NCBI RefSeq assembly: GCF_022538115.1
Contig: NZ_JAKZAL010000001.1
Location: forward strand, 124,001 to 188,000
Reading direction: 5' to 3'
Source: Cognataquiflexum rubidum
GTDB lineage: Bacteria > Bacteroidota > Bacteroidia > Cytophagales > Cyclobacteriaceae
DNA: 64,000 bases
In this document: one piece after another, positions 54,890 through 63,799 of the stretch
Layout of the letters: each line of letters begins with the position of its first letter
Numbering within the stretch: the stretch's first letter is position 1
Notes under the pieces: model-generated
Told to the model about the DNA's origin: nothing
Seen by the model: only the letters and a program-made list of their open reading frames with translations
Database searches by the model: none
Made by a program: the position numbers and the translations under genes

Positions 54890-56425
54890 ATGAATAAGTT
54901 AAGCTTAACTAAGCCCAGTTTGTTTTTTGGAATAGGCATACTCTTTTTATCCCTGTTTTCAATATCATGTGAAACACATGATGAAATAAACCCTTCAGTG
55001 GAGGAGTTCAATACCCTCGACGGTAAACCCACCCATCTCTCCGGAAAGTATATTGTGACACTCCATGAAAGCAATATTAATTTCAGGAAAACCGTCAATT
55101 ATGAAGATGCGCAGGCAGGCATGAGAAAAGTAGCCGTAGACCTTGTCACAAAGTTTGGGATAACCCCTATTCAGGTTGACCATGTGTATGGTAGCTTACT
55201 TACCGGATTTTCGGCCACTCTTTCTCCACAACAGGTAAGCGCTCTAAGGGCTGACCCAAGTGTACAACTGGTCGAAGAGGACGGAATTGCCTATGCATTT
55301 GCGGACATCACCCAAAGCCCGGCGACGTGGGGTATTGACAGGATCGATCAGGCAGCCAGGCCATTAAGCAACAGTTATACCTACTCTCAGACCGGTGAAG
55401 GTGTAAAAGTGTACATCTTGGATACAGGGATCAAATATGACCACGTCGAGTTTACAGGTCGGACACAGCAAGGTTATTCGGGATACAGCGATAATGGTTC
55501 TGACTTAAATGGACATGGAACCCACGTAGCAGGAACCGTAGGAGGTACAGTATATGGGGTTGCCAAAAAAGCAACCTTGGTTTCAGTGAAAGTATTGGGC
55601 AATACCGGATCAGGATCTTGGTCAACGATTATAGCCGGAATGGACTGGGTTGTGGCCAACAAAGGAACATCACCAGCTGTGGTCAATATGTCTCTTGGAG
55701 GCTCAGGTTCCAGTTCCACTATTAATGATGCAGTAGCAAGACTCTATAATGCCAATGTTGCTGTAATTGTGGCGGCAGGTAATTCTAATTTGGATGCCTC
55801 TGGGTTTACCCCTGCCAATGCTCCTAATGCCTATGCTGTAGGTTCGAGCACCAACACTGATGCGCGCTCAAGCTTCTCTAATTTTGGAACAACTGTAAAA
55901 GTCTTTGCTCCCGGCTCATCAATCACCTCTGCTTGGTACACAGGTACCACAGCGACTTCCACAATAAGCGGTACAAGTATGGCCAGTCCACATGTTGCAG
56001 GTGCAGCGGCCCTTTTGCTTCAGACCAACCCAAGCGCCACAGCACAGCAAATCTATGATCTGATCAGTGCCAATGCTACAAAAGGAGTCATCACTAGTGC
56101 CAGTTCTCCAAATAACCACCTTCTTTTTACAAGGGCTTCAGGTGGAGAAGTGACACCTCCTCCAACAGTTGAACCAAGCCCGATAACACTTTCTGCCACT
56201 TGGGCAAAAGTGTCAGGAAGGCTTCGTGTAAATTTATCCTATTCAGGATTTGCGAGTGGTACTTCAGTGGACATTTTCCGAAACGGCACCAGAATAGCAA
56301 CCACTACCAACATTACAACTTATCAAGACAGGACTAACCTTAAAGGCAGTGGTTCGCTTACATACAAAGTTTGCGTGGCAGGAAGCAATACATGCTCTTC
56401 TACGATTACAGTGGCTTACAATTAA
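54890..56425 (+). CDS. Subtilisin-like serine protease (S8) lipoprotein
   Basis: 511 aa. Lipobox FSISC (Cys27). Inhibitor-I9 propeptide (about 50-138; LSGKYIVTLHESNINF, VEEDGIAY). Peptidase S8 catalytic triad: Asp178 (VYILDTGI), His209 (NGHGTHVAGT), Ser363 (GTSMASPHVAG), with oxyanion Asn298 (VAAGNSN), so active in principle. A short linker PPPTVEPSP precedes a C-terminal FN3/Ig-like domain (about 435-511; SGRLRVNLSYSGFASGTSVD). Extracellular or surface protease of the proteinase K/aqualysin branch. Closed by a terminator, followed by a katG remnant on the other strand. Confidence 0.95.
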   Translation: MNKLSLTKPSLFFGIGILFLSLFSISCETHDEINPSVEEFNTLDGKPTHLSGKYIVTLHESNINFRKTVNYEDAQAGMRKVAVDLVTKFGITPIQVDHVYGSLLTGFSATLSPQQVSALRADPSVQLVEEDGIAYAFADITQSPATWGIDRIDQAARPLSNSYTYSQTGEGVKVYILDTGIKYDHVEFTGRTQQGYSGYSDNGSDLNGHGTHVAGTVGGTVYGVAKKATLVSVKVLGNTGSGSWSTIIAGMDWVVANKGTSPAVVNMSLGGSGSSSTINDAVARLYNANVAVIVAAGNSNLDASGFTPANAPNAYAVGSSTNTDARSSFSNFGTTVKVFAPGSSITSAWYTGTTATSTISGTSMASPHVAGAAALLLQTNPSATAQQIYDLISANATKGVITSASSPNNHLLFTRASGGEVTPPPTVEPSPITLSATWAKVSGRLRVNLSYSGFASGTSVDIFRNGTRIATTTNITTYQDRTNLKGSGSLTYKVCVAGSNTCSSTITVAYN

Positions 56426-56444
56426 TTGATTTACGTAAATTGAT

Positions 56445-56479
56445 AAAAAAGGAAAAGGAGCTCTAGGGCTCCTTTTTTT
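56445..56479 (+). terminator. Terminator after the subtilase
   Basis: AGGAGC TCTAGG GCTCCT with flanking A- and T-runs. Confidence 0.85.
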
Positions 56480-56640
56480 ATGTACTGTCTTTCCAAGTCC
56501 CCCATTTTTGCTGCGCATATATTTCCACCAAGCCTTTCAGTTCAGGCCAGGAACCCAAAATCAGGTCAGTAGGGGTAGCCACATATTTTAACTCACCGGC
56601 TTTTCAGTCTTTACCTTCAATCTTCAATTTGTTTCTCCCG
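56478..56640 (-). pseudogene. katG: Decayed second katG, C-terminal fragment
   Basis: Minus strand 56640 to 56478 reads RNKLKIEGKD, then TGA, then KAGELKYVATPTDLILGSWP, ELKGLVEIYAQQKW and a TAA. This aligns with the intact Kat[41 protein letters not shown]. The TGA replaces an Arg codon and the frame ends early. A katG-type upstream palindrome lies 76 bp away (56716), so most of the gene has been deleted, leaving its two ends. Confidence 0.88.
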
Positions 56641-56715
56641 CTACTTTGTTATCACTAAATGTGGGTTAACGATCGCAAATTAAGATCTAAAAGACCATGT
56701 CAGGAATCACCAATT

Positions 56716-56730
56716 TCTATCCATAATAGA
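56716..56730. promoter_or_regulatory. TCTAT-n5-ATAGA palindrome beside the katG remnant
   Basis: Same arms as 38633, different spacer (CCATA against TGAAT). Flanking bases (GATCGCAA upstream, ACAAATCAAATGATATTTG downstream) also resemble the intact katG promoter. Confidence 0.55.
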
Positions 56731-56937
56731 CAAATCAAATGATATTTGAAAACCCATAGTCAAAACAAAAAATACTGATATATTTCAGTAATCGGCCAAA
56801 AAAACATCATTCAGGGATTTTTTGAAGAATCCGATACCGATAGATCGATTTGCGATTCGATTTTTATATTCTATCAAGTATTCAAACTTTCCAAAAAAAA
56901 AATGAAAAACTGTTGAACACTCATCAAAGAAACAACC

Positions 56938-56975
56938 AAAAAAAGGCTGCCCATTATATGTGGACAGCCTTTTTA
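56938..56975 (-). terminator. Terminator of the TonB-dependent receptor gene
   Basis: AAAAAGGCTGCCCA TTATATG TGGACAGCCTTTTT, reading as a minus-strand terminator just after the stop at 56992. Confidence 0.85.
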
Positions 56976-56991
56976 AAAAACCCTAGTTTGA

Positions 56992-59421
56992 TTATAATTT
57001 CAATCCAAATGTAAAGTAAACAGTCCTTCCCTCACCCGGCATAATTCCTGGCCCAGGATAGCCGCCTGCCCTTCTGGTAAAATACATTTCATTGGTCAGG
57101 TTATTGACCCCAGCCTTGAAAATATAGCGTCTTTTGATATCTGTAGAGGCTGAGATGTCCTGAACCCGATAAGCTGGAATCAAACCGACTGTTGCAGCCG
57201 CATTGGGCAAAACGGTATTGGAAGCATCCGAGAAAGCATCTCCGATATCACTCAATTGCCAAGTCACTGAAAATCTGCTGTACCGATACGTTACTCCGTA
57301 CCTGTTGATCTTTCGGGGGGCATTTTCGACCCGGTTTCCTTTGAGATTACCCGAGACAATTTCACCCTCCCTGACGGAAGTCGTGGCAAAATCCCCGTAT
57401 CGGGCATCCACAAAAGCAAGTGAAGCAAAAAGGTGTAGGTACCCAAATCTGGAAGTTTTGGTAAGGGCCGAAATAGGGTCAAATTCAACATATCCCTCAA
57501 AACCCTGGCTGACTGAATTGCCCAAGTTGGTACGGAACTGTGAGATAGCGCCATTATCATCCTGTACAGCAATAGTCCCTATCCTGTCTGCGTAGTTCAG
57601 ATAAAAATACCCCACATCAAACTTCATCCAATTCTGAATGGCACCCCGGTATCCAAGATCAAAATTGAAACCCCTTGAGTCCTGCAAATTTTCATCGATG
57701 ATATCTGTAGTAGCCGGAGGGGTTAGGTCCGATATCAGCACAGGCCTGTAAGCTTGGGAAAAATTGGAATAAAACTCCATGGATGGGGTGATTTTATACT
57801 CAGATCCGATACCCACCAAAAGGAAATTCCTGGTCCTGTTTTGTGGAAGCAATACCTGTTCTTGGTCATTGACGATATTGAACAATCCTTCCATATTAGA
57901 GTAAATCCTCTCATATCTCAGGCCTGTGGTCAAAAGCCACTTGTCAGAAAACCTGAACACATTCTCTGCAAAGGCAGCTTGGTTGATATTGGTAAAGTCA
58001 AAATCCCTTCTGAAAATCCCGCCGTCAATAAGGTCAAAGTTCATTTCCGTGCCATTGTCTCCTGCACCCACTTGCTTTCTGTCGATAAAGCCATTGAAAT
58101 ACCGAAGCCCGGCTGCCAAGGTATTTGCCTTGCCAAACAATGAATACTCGGTGATCATCCTGACTTCCGAACCATAGGTAGTGTAGAAATCCCTGTCCAC
58201 CTGTCTGTTGCCCATGTCATCCTCTTGGTTTATTGGACGCATAAAACCCACAGAGTTTCTTTCTGCAAATGTCCCGAAAGTCTTCCAGCTCAGCTTGGTT
58301 TTTTCGCTGAGGATATATTCGGCTGTCAAAGCCGGGATAAACCAAGGCGTGCTGAACCAATTCCTTTCCCGTGAACTTGACCTGGGATCGGTTTTGAACT
58401 GCTCATCAGTCAGACCACCCGGCTGTTGGCTTTCGGTATCCATATAAGTCATTTCCAATCCGATCATCAGGCGGTTGTTCGCGGCGTAATTGACCTCCAC
58501 ATGGGCATGGTCGGTATTGAAATAGCTGTTTTCTCTCCAGCTATTCCCCACCCGCTTTTGGTAATAGGCTGTATAGCTCCATTTTCCTTCTGTTCCCCCG
58601 AGGTAATTGAAAGTGCTAAAAAGCCCATTGCTACCGACAGTGTTCAACGTCTCGAAGGTAAAACGCTTGGATTTGTCAGGCTTGCGCATGACGAAGTTCA
58701 TCAATCCTCCAAATTGGGAACCATATTGGATGGAAGAAGCACCACGGACGATTTCAATCTGTTCTACCACTTCCATGGGGGGAGTGTAATAAGCCTCCGG
58801 ATACCCCATGGGGTCGGGAGTGATGTCATATCCATTCATCCGTACATTGAACTCCCAGGAGCGGTTTGGATTCAAACCCCGGGCAGCTACTCCCAACTGT
58901 ATGCCCGAACCGTCATTTTCCCAGATGGAAATGCCTGGCGTTCGGCTAAAAATCTGACGGCTGTTGTTCATCGCAAGGTTGGCATTGATCTCTCCCACCC
59001 TGATCACTTCATTTTTCTTTCCGGCATTGATGCGGAAGCGGTCCACCTCAGGAAGCCGCTCCTGTCCCATAATCCCCCGACTTACCGAGAATTCAAAGGC
59101 ATCCAAGGAGACCATGGCCTCCTCCAGTGTGATATCCAACTCCTTATTTTCCTGACTCATAATGCTAAAAGGAATGCTGACTTCCTTATAGCCGAGCATG
59201 TTGACTTTGAGGATATAATCTCCTTCGGGAATATCCTTGATGGTATAACCGCCCGAAAGGTCAGACTGCACTCCCCTTACGGTACCTTCCAGCGTCAAAG
59301 CCACACCCGGAACAGCCTGCTTGGTCTCATCCAAGACTTTTCCTTTTAATACATTCTTTTGGGCAAATGAAACATTCATCCCTATCAGTAAAGCACTTAC
59401 AATCGTAAAAACCAGTTTCAT
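56992..59421 (-). CDS. TonB-dependent receptor (FecA-like), no SusD partner
   Basis: 809 aa. Signal peptide to about 21 (VSFAQ); CarboxypepD-reg domain (25-105; GKVLDETKQAVPGVALTLEG); plug domain (about 130-235; SRQIFSRTPGISIWENDGSG, VEQIEIVRGASSIQYGSQFG); 22-strand barrel ending TVYFTFGLKL. Central part contains SRERNWFSTPWFIPALTAEY and YSNFSQAYRPVLISDLTPPA, typical of FecA/ferric-citrate or siderophore receptors. No SusD-like gene is next to it, so it is a stand-alone TonB receptor, more likely for iron or a small ligand than a glycan. Confidence 0.93.
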   Translation of the reverse strand: MKLVFTIVSALLIGMNVSFAQKNVLKGKVLDETKQAVPGVALTLEGTVRGVQSDLSGGYTIKDIPEGDYILKVNMLGYKEVSIPFSIMSQENKELDITLEEAMVSLDAFEFSVSRGIMGQERLPEVDRFRINAGKKNEVIRVGEINANLAMNNSRQIFSRTPGISIWENDGSGIQLGVAARGLNPNRSWEFNVRMNGYDITPDPMGYPEAYYTPPMEVVEQIEIVRGASSIQYGSQFGGLMNFVMRKPDKSKRFTFETLNTVGSNGLFSTFNYLGGTEGKWSYTAYYQKRVGNSWRENSYFNTDHAHVEVNYAANNRLMIGLEMTYMDTESQQPGGLTDEQFKTDPRSSSRERNWFSTPWFIPALTAEYILSEKTKLSWKTFGTFAERNSVGFMRPINQEDDMGNRQVDRDFYTTYGSEVRMITEYSLFGKANTLAAGLRYFNGFIDRKQVGAGDNGTEMNFDLIDGGIFRRDFDFTNINQAAFAENVFRFSDKWLLTTGLRYERIYSNMEGLFNIVNDQEQVLLPQNRTRNFLLVGIGSEYKITPSMEFYSNFSQAYRPVLISDLTPPATTDIIDENLQDSRGFNFDLGYRGAIQNWMKFDVGYFYLNYADRIGTIAVQDDNGAISQFRTNLGNSVSQGFEGYVEFDPISALTKTSRFGYLHLFASLAFVDARYGDFATTSVREGEIVSGNLKGNRVENAPRKINRYGVTYRYSRFSVTWQLSDIGDAFSDASNTVLPNAAATVGLIPAYRVQDISASTDIKRRYIFKAGVNNLTNEMYFTRRAGGYPGPGIMPGEGRTVYFTFGLKL

Positions 59422-59807
59422 GTTTTATGTATTGTATTTATTTGGATTAATTTTAAATAATAACACAATATTAAGAAATCGTCCTTTTAAATTTTAATTT
59501 TATTTAGATTAATTCTATTTAAATTATTTTTATGGTAGACATTACATTTATTTATGGATTAAAAATCTTGGGGATAGAGATTCATTTTTTATGCCTAAAG
59601 ATTAAAACTGAGGATAATCTGACCATAGACCCCTGCCGACAGTCCAGACTTCTCCGCCGTGGCGGAGCCACTGCAATTGCACTTCAATCCTGGTTTTATT
59701 GAGTTGGTTATATGAAAGCGTACTTCCATTTGATTTTTATTTTTGAAAATAGACAGGTATTTTCTTATGGATTTAATAAAAACTATAGGTCCCTGTTTTT
59801 CCTAAAA

Positions 59808-59835
59808 CTATACATTCAAATATTTATATGTATAG
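59808..59835. promoter_or_regulatory. CTATACATT...ATGTATAG inverted repeat upstream of Fic
   Basis: CTATACAT at 59808 and ATGTATAG ending at 59835 form an inverted repeat 28 bp long. Its right arm overlaps the first element of the pair below. Confidence 0.65.
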
Positions 59836-59854
59836 AAAATTGAAAAATCTATAC
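59830..59854. promoter_or_regulatory. Fic operator element 1
   Basis: GTATAG followed by AAAATTGAAAAAT and CTATAC, 25 bp, arms inverted. Confidence 0.75.
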
Positions 59855-59870
59855 ATATTACCTTATATTA

Positions 59871-59895
59871 GTATAGAAAATTCGAAAATCTATAC
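59871..59895. promoter_or_regulatory. Fic operator element 2, abutting the Fic start
   Basis: GTATAG AAAATTCGAAAAT CTATAC; ends 3 bp before the Fic ATG at 59899 and lies 41 bp (four helical turns) from element 1. Bound protein would cover the ribosome-binding region. Confidence 0.75.
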
Positions 59896-59898
59896 ATT

Positions 59899-60978
59899 AT
59901 GGCAGAATCTAAAAAATGGGTTTTGAAACCACTTCCCTTATCAGAAGACCTTGAAACCAAGAAAGTCCTTAAATGCTTACCTGCCGCCCACGCTGCCTTG
60001 GCTGAACTGAAAGGAATAGCATCGACTATCCCAAATCAAAATATCCTGATCAATACCTTAGGGCTTAAGGAAGCAAAGGACAGTTCCGAAATCGAAAATA
60101 TTGTCACCACCCATGATGAACTGTTCAAATCCGCATTAAACCTTGCCTCTTTCCAATCTATGGAGGCCAAAGAAGTTCAAAATTACATTTCAGCATTGAA
60201 AAAAGGCTTTGATCTGACTTCTAAAAAGGGACTTTTGACCAATAATATCATTTTACAAATCCAGGAAACTCTTGAAGAAAATAATGCCGGATTTAGAAAA
60301 CTTCCGGGAACCACGCTCAAAAATGCTGCAAATGGAGAAGTGATTTACACCCCACCACAAAATCCTGAGGAGATAATCAAGTTGATGGATAATTTGGAGA
60401 AATTCATAAATGAGCCTCAAATGTCTGACTATGACCCATTGGTAAAAATGGCAATCATACATTACCAGTTTGAACGTATCCATCCATTTTATGACGGCAA
60501 CGGAAGAACCGGAAGGATAATGAATATTCTATATTTGATTTTGGAAGGACTTCAAACTGTGCCTATCCTTTACTTAAGCAGCTACATTATCAAAAACAAA
60601 CCAGATTATTATAGATTGCTACAAGAAGTGAGGGAGAATGAGGCTTGGGAGGAATGGTTGATTTATATGATTAAGGGGATTAAAGAAACCTCCAAAGAAA
60701 CAGTTGAATTGATACTCAGGATCAAAGAACTTATGGCAGTTTTCAAAAACAGACTAAGGGATAATTACAAATTTTATAGCCAAGAATTGCTTAACAACCT
60801 GTTCAAACATCCCTATACAAAGATTGAATTTTTGGTAGAAGACTTGGGGGTGACTAGACTCACCGCATCAAACTATCTCAATAAACTTGCAGATGATGGG
60901 GTTCTCCGTAAAGAAAAACTTGGAACCGGTAACTACTACGTTAACGAACCTCTGATAAGTATTTTATCTAAAAGGTGA
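59899..60978 (+). CDS. Fic-family AMP-transferase with C-terminal winged helix
   Basis: 359 aa. Fic motif HPFYDGNGRTGR (195-206) with catalytic His195 and the phosphate-binding GNGRTG loop. An inhibitory motif SSEIEN (62-67, [ST]xxxE[GN]) precedes the core, so it is a class II Fic whose activity is held back until the helix moves. The C-terminal 70 aa (VTRLTASNYLNKLADDGVLR) look like a winged helix, often found in Fic proteins that bind DNA. With two palindromes covering its start it is likely autoregulated. Transfers AMP (or another nucleotide) to an unknown protein. No antitoxin neighbour. Confidence 0.92.
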   Translation: MAESKKWVLKPLPLSEDLETKKVLKCLPAAHAALAELKGIASTIPNQNILINTLGLKEAKDSSEIENIVTTHDELFKSALNLASFQSMEAKEVQNYISALKKGFDLTSKKGLLTNNIILQIQETLEENNAGFRKLPGTTLKNAANGEVIYTPPQNPEEIIKLMDNLEKFINEPQMSDYDPLVKMAIIHYQFERIHPFYDGNGRTGRIMNILYLILEGLQTVPILYLSSYIIKNKPDYYRLLQEVRENEAWEEWLIYMIKGIKETSKETVELILRIKELMAVFKNRLRDNYKFYSQELLNNLFKHPYTKIEFLVEDLGVTRLTASNYLNKLADDGVLRKEKLGTGNYYVNEPLISILSKR

Positions 60979-60982
60979 TTCT

Positions 60983-61138
60983 ACAGCATGATGATCGCTT
61001 CTTTGCCTGTAATCCAATATCCTACTCCAAACGGGGATGCCTCCTGCAGTTGAAATTGTATAGTAAAACTTTGAAAACCGGTCACTTCCCCAGTTTTTTT
61101 GTTTACAATAAAAACGCATTTTGCATGCCATTCTTACC
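60983..61138 (-). pseudogene. Coding-like minus-strand fragment ending GYWITGKEAIIML
   Basis: Minus strand reads EWHAKCVFIVNKKTGEVTGF, then QSFTIQFQLQEASPFGVGYW, ITGKEAIIML and stop at 60983, with a TAA on its upstream side and no ATG. A shorter version of the ITGKEAIIML tail (YRVTGKEAYIHEI) is found at about 53752-53795 in another gap on the same strand. Both look like the 3' ends of one gene family left after deletion. Family not recognised. Confidence 0.45.
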
Positions 61139-61153
61139 AGCGACTAACCCCCT

Positions 61154-63247
61154 ATGAAATTCTTCCGAACCGGGCTTTCCCTGCTCTTCACCATTTTAAT
61201 TTTTTCTTGCGAATCCCCATATAATCATTCCGGTTGGGATACCTCCAAAGTCCAAATCGCACGCGATGAATTTAGAGTGCCTCATATTTTTGGACAAACA
61301 GATCCAGATGTCGCCTACGGTTTGGCTTGGGCACATGCCGAAGATGATTTTGAAACTATCCAAAAAACATTGCTTGCCGGGAAGCGAATGTTGGGAAGGG
61401 TTTATGGTCAAGACGGTGCTGCGGTGGATTTTTTTGGGCATTTGCTCCAAACCGTTGAAATCGCAGAGGCCAAATATGAATCGGCCTATTCAGAGGAATT
61501 CAAAGCGATTTTGGAGGCCTACGCCGCAGGAATGAACGACTTTGCATTGGCACATCCTGAAGAAGTTTTATTCGAAAAAGCTTTTCCTGTCAATACCAAA
61601 GAAATAACGGCGGCATATATTCTCTCCCTTGCCCAGATGTCAGGAGCAGATCGGGCTGTTCAACAAATTGTCTCCGGAAAAGTAGAAACCGTTCCATTTG
61701 ATGCCGATCCAAAAGGCTCAAATGCCATTGCCATTCACCCTTCCCGAACGGACTCAGGTGAAGCATTTCTAGCCATCAATTCCCACCAACCCCTGGACGG
61801 ACCTGTAGCTTGGTATGAAGCACACCTCCATTCAGAGGAAGGATGGAATATTCTTGGGGGACTTTTCCCAGGTGGGGCGATGATTTTTCATGGAGTAAAT
61901 GAAAATCTTGGATGGGCACACACGGTTAATTTCCCCGATCTCTTGGATCTGTACCAATTGGACATCAATCCGGAAAATGAGGATCAATACCAAGTAGATG
62001 GGGAATGGCTGGAATTGGAAGAAGAAACAGTTTGGCTTCGTGTAAAACTCTGGGATTTGATCACGATTCCCTTTCCAAAGAAAATATGGAAAAGCATCTA
62101 CGGTCCTACCATGGTGACTGAACAAGGAACATTTTCAATCCGCTTGGGTGCCTTGGAGCGAATCGGAGCGCCGGAGCAATGGTGGAGAATGAACAAATCC
62201 CGGAATTTCAAAGAATTCAGTGAAGCCATGTCGCGGATGGAACTTACAAGTTTCAATACTGTCTATGCAGATAAGTATGACACAATTTTTTATGTGAGCA
62301 ATGGCCTGATCCCCGTCAGAGATCCATCCATAGATTTCACCGGAACGGTGGCCGGAAATACCAAAAAAGCCCTGTGGACCAGCTACCATGACTTTGAGGA
62401 TCTGCCGCAACAATTCAATCCTGCTTCGGGATTTTTATTCAACACCAACCATTCTCCTTTTAAGGCGAGTGGATTGGCAGACAATCTCAATCCGGACAAT
62501 TACCCCAAATCGATGAATTACCTACTGCGGGACAATAACCGATCGACCCGATTCCGTGAATTGATACCCGACTCGGGGAGGATTTCCTACGAGCGTTTCA
62601 AAGAAATCAAGTACGATGGACAATTGCCCGAAAAACTGGCTTTCCGTACCAATATGGAATCTCTTTTTGGCCTAAACCCAAGCAAATATCCCGAAATCGC
62701 AAAGCAGATCGAAACCATTAACAACTGGGATAAACACTCGGGAATCGAAAATGAAGGTGCAGCAGTTTTTGCTTTTGTCTATTACTATTGGTGGGACAAA
62801 TTCGCTGAAAATGGAAGGAGTTGGGAAACCACACTTACCGAAGAAGAATCTGTGGAAAGTCTCAAAGCTGCCAAAAATCATTTTAAAACCCATTTTGGAA
62901 AAGAATTGGTGACCTTGGGAGAATATCAAAAACTGGTAAGAGGCGACAAAGCACTGCCTTTGCAGGGAATTGATGATGTGATCACAGCCATGCGGTCATT
63001 GCCTTGGGAAAAAGGGATGAGGAAAGGCACACAGGGAGAGTCCTATATTATGATGGTTCGCTTTGGGGAAGGCCTTCCAAAGATCGAGACAATCAATGTC
63101 TTCGGAGCAAGCAATGACCCTGACAGCCCCCACTTTGATGATCAGATGGAACTTTTCCTCGGTCAAAAGCTGAAGCCGATGACATTGGATAAGGCCGAGG
63201 TCCTGAAAACAGCGAAAGAGATTTATAATCCGGGAGGTAAGAAGTGA
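61154..63247 (+). CDS. Penicillin acylase-family Ntn-hydrolase lipoprotein
   Basis: 697 aa. Lipobox FSCES (Cys19). The alpha chain is followed by the processing and nucleophile site DPKGSNAIAI: Ser189 becomes the new N-terminus of the beta chain. ARDEFRVPHIFGQTDPDVAY (about 36-55) and AHTVNFPDLLDLYQ are family-typical. Such enzymes hydrolyse amides of acyl side chains, including acyl-homoserine lactones and lipopeptides; the substrate cannot be told. It is outer-membrane-anchored and transcribed alone. Confidence 0.92.
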   Translation: MKFFRTGLSLLFTILIFSCESPYNHSGWDTSKVQIARDEFRVPHIFGQTDPDVAYGLAWAHAEDDFETIQKTLLAGKRMLGRVYGQDGAAVDFFGHLLQTVEIAEAKYESAYSEEFKAILEAYAAGMNDFALAHPEEVLFEKAFPVNTKEITAAYILSLAQMSGADRAVQQIVSGKVETVPFDADPKGSNAIAIHPSRTDSGEAFLAINSHQPLDGPVAWYEAHLHSEEGWNILGGLFPGGAMIFHGVNENLGWAHTVNFPDLLDLYQLDINPENEDQYQVDGEWLELEEETVWLRVKLWDLITIPFPKKIWKSIYGPTMVTEQGTFSIRLGALERIGAPEQWWRMNKSRNFKEFSEAMSRMELTSFNTVYADKYDTIFYVSNGLIPVRDPSIDFTGTVAGNTKKALWTSYHDFEDLPQQFNPASGFLFNTNHSPFKASGLADNLNPDNYPKSMNYLLRDNNRSTRFRELIPDSGRISYERFKEIKYDGQLPEKLAFRTNMESLFGLNPSKYPEIAKQIETINNWDKHSGIENEGAAVFAFVYYYWWDKFAENGRSWETTLTEEESVESLKAAKNHFKTHFGKELVTLGEYQKLVRGDKALPLQGIDDVITAMRSLPWEKGMRKGTQGESYIMMVRFGEGLPKIETINVFGASNDPDSPHFDDQMELFLGQKLKPMTLDKAEVLKTAKEIYNPGGKK

Positions 63248-63354
63248 CTATATGATATGCCTTCTGACGAGGAATAAAAAATCCTTTTCTAAATCCATAC
63301 ATATCAGCAAGACCTCATTCGTCACCTTTAGGAATGGATAATTCAACCAATCCT

Positions 63355-63362
63355 TATCTTTG
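63355..63362 (+). promoter_or_regulatory. TAnnTTTG box (TATCTTTG) of the 83-aa protein
   Basis: TATCTTTG matches the -7 consensus, 24 bp before ATG at 63387. Confidence 0.55.
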
Positions 63363-63386
63363 AAATTAAAATAAAACAATCAAATC

Positions 63387-63638
63387 ATGTTTGAAGGCCC
63401 AAGCTATCCTAATGCATTAGATGAATCGGTTTTTGAGGAATGGCTCGCAAAAGGGCGATTAAGCAAAACACCTTTTGCCTATCTATTGGTCATTTGGGAT
63501 GAACTGGACCGCACCTACATCCCGGTATATATCGAACAGCGGAGTGAACTGAAAAATTTTGCCCGCTATGGTCAGGCTCCTGATCATCAACTTTTGGTAG
63601 CTGCTTACGATCTGTATTCTGAGACGAGGGTGGTGTAG
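63387..63638 (+). CDS. Small conserved protein of unknown function
   Basis: 83 aa, no signal peptide. Reads like a real protein (LDESVFEEWLAKGRLSKTPF, YLLVIWDELDRTYIPVYIEQ, LKNFARYGQAPDHQLLVAAY), with mixed charged and aromatic residues and good start context with a TAnnTTTG box. Homologues are uncharacterised as far as I recall. Cytosolic. Likely monocistronic. Confidence 0.7.
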   Translation: MFEGPSYPNALDESVFEEWLAKGRLSKTPFAYLLVIWDELDRTYIPVYIEQRSELKNFARYGQAPDHQLLVAAYDLYSETRVV

Positions 63639-63799
63639 GAGGGTAATTCAGGAGTTGAATAATCGGAGAACTGAAATTGGTCAACAAGGATTGAGGATTT
63701 AAGTTTCCTTATTATACAGTGTAACTTTCCGAATATACATCCATCAAGAAAATCATCTTGAAAAGGGGTGAGATTTGGTCAAACAAAACACTAAAACTA

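Larger units (their letters stand above)
59422..59898. other. AT-rich intergenic region with CTCCGCCGTGGCGGAG palindrome
   Basis: 480 bp between the divergent TonB receptor and Fic genes. 59652-59667 is the palindrome CTCCGCCGTGGCGGAG, also found at 20694 without the outer bases. The Fic operators lie at its right end (see separate entries). Confidence 0.6.
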
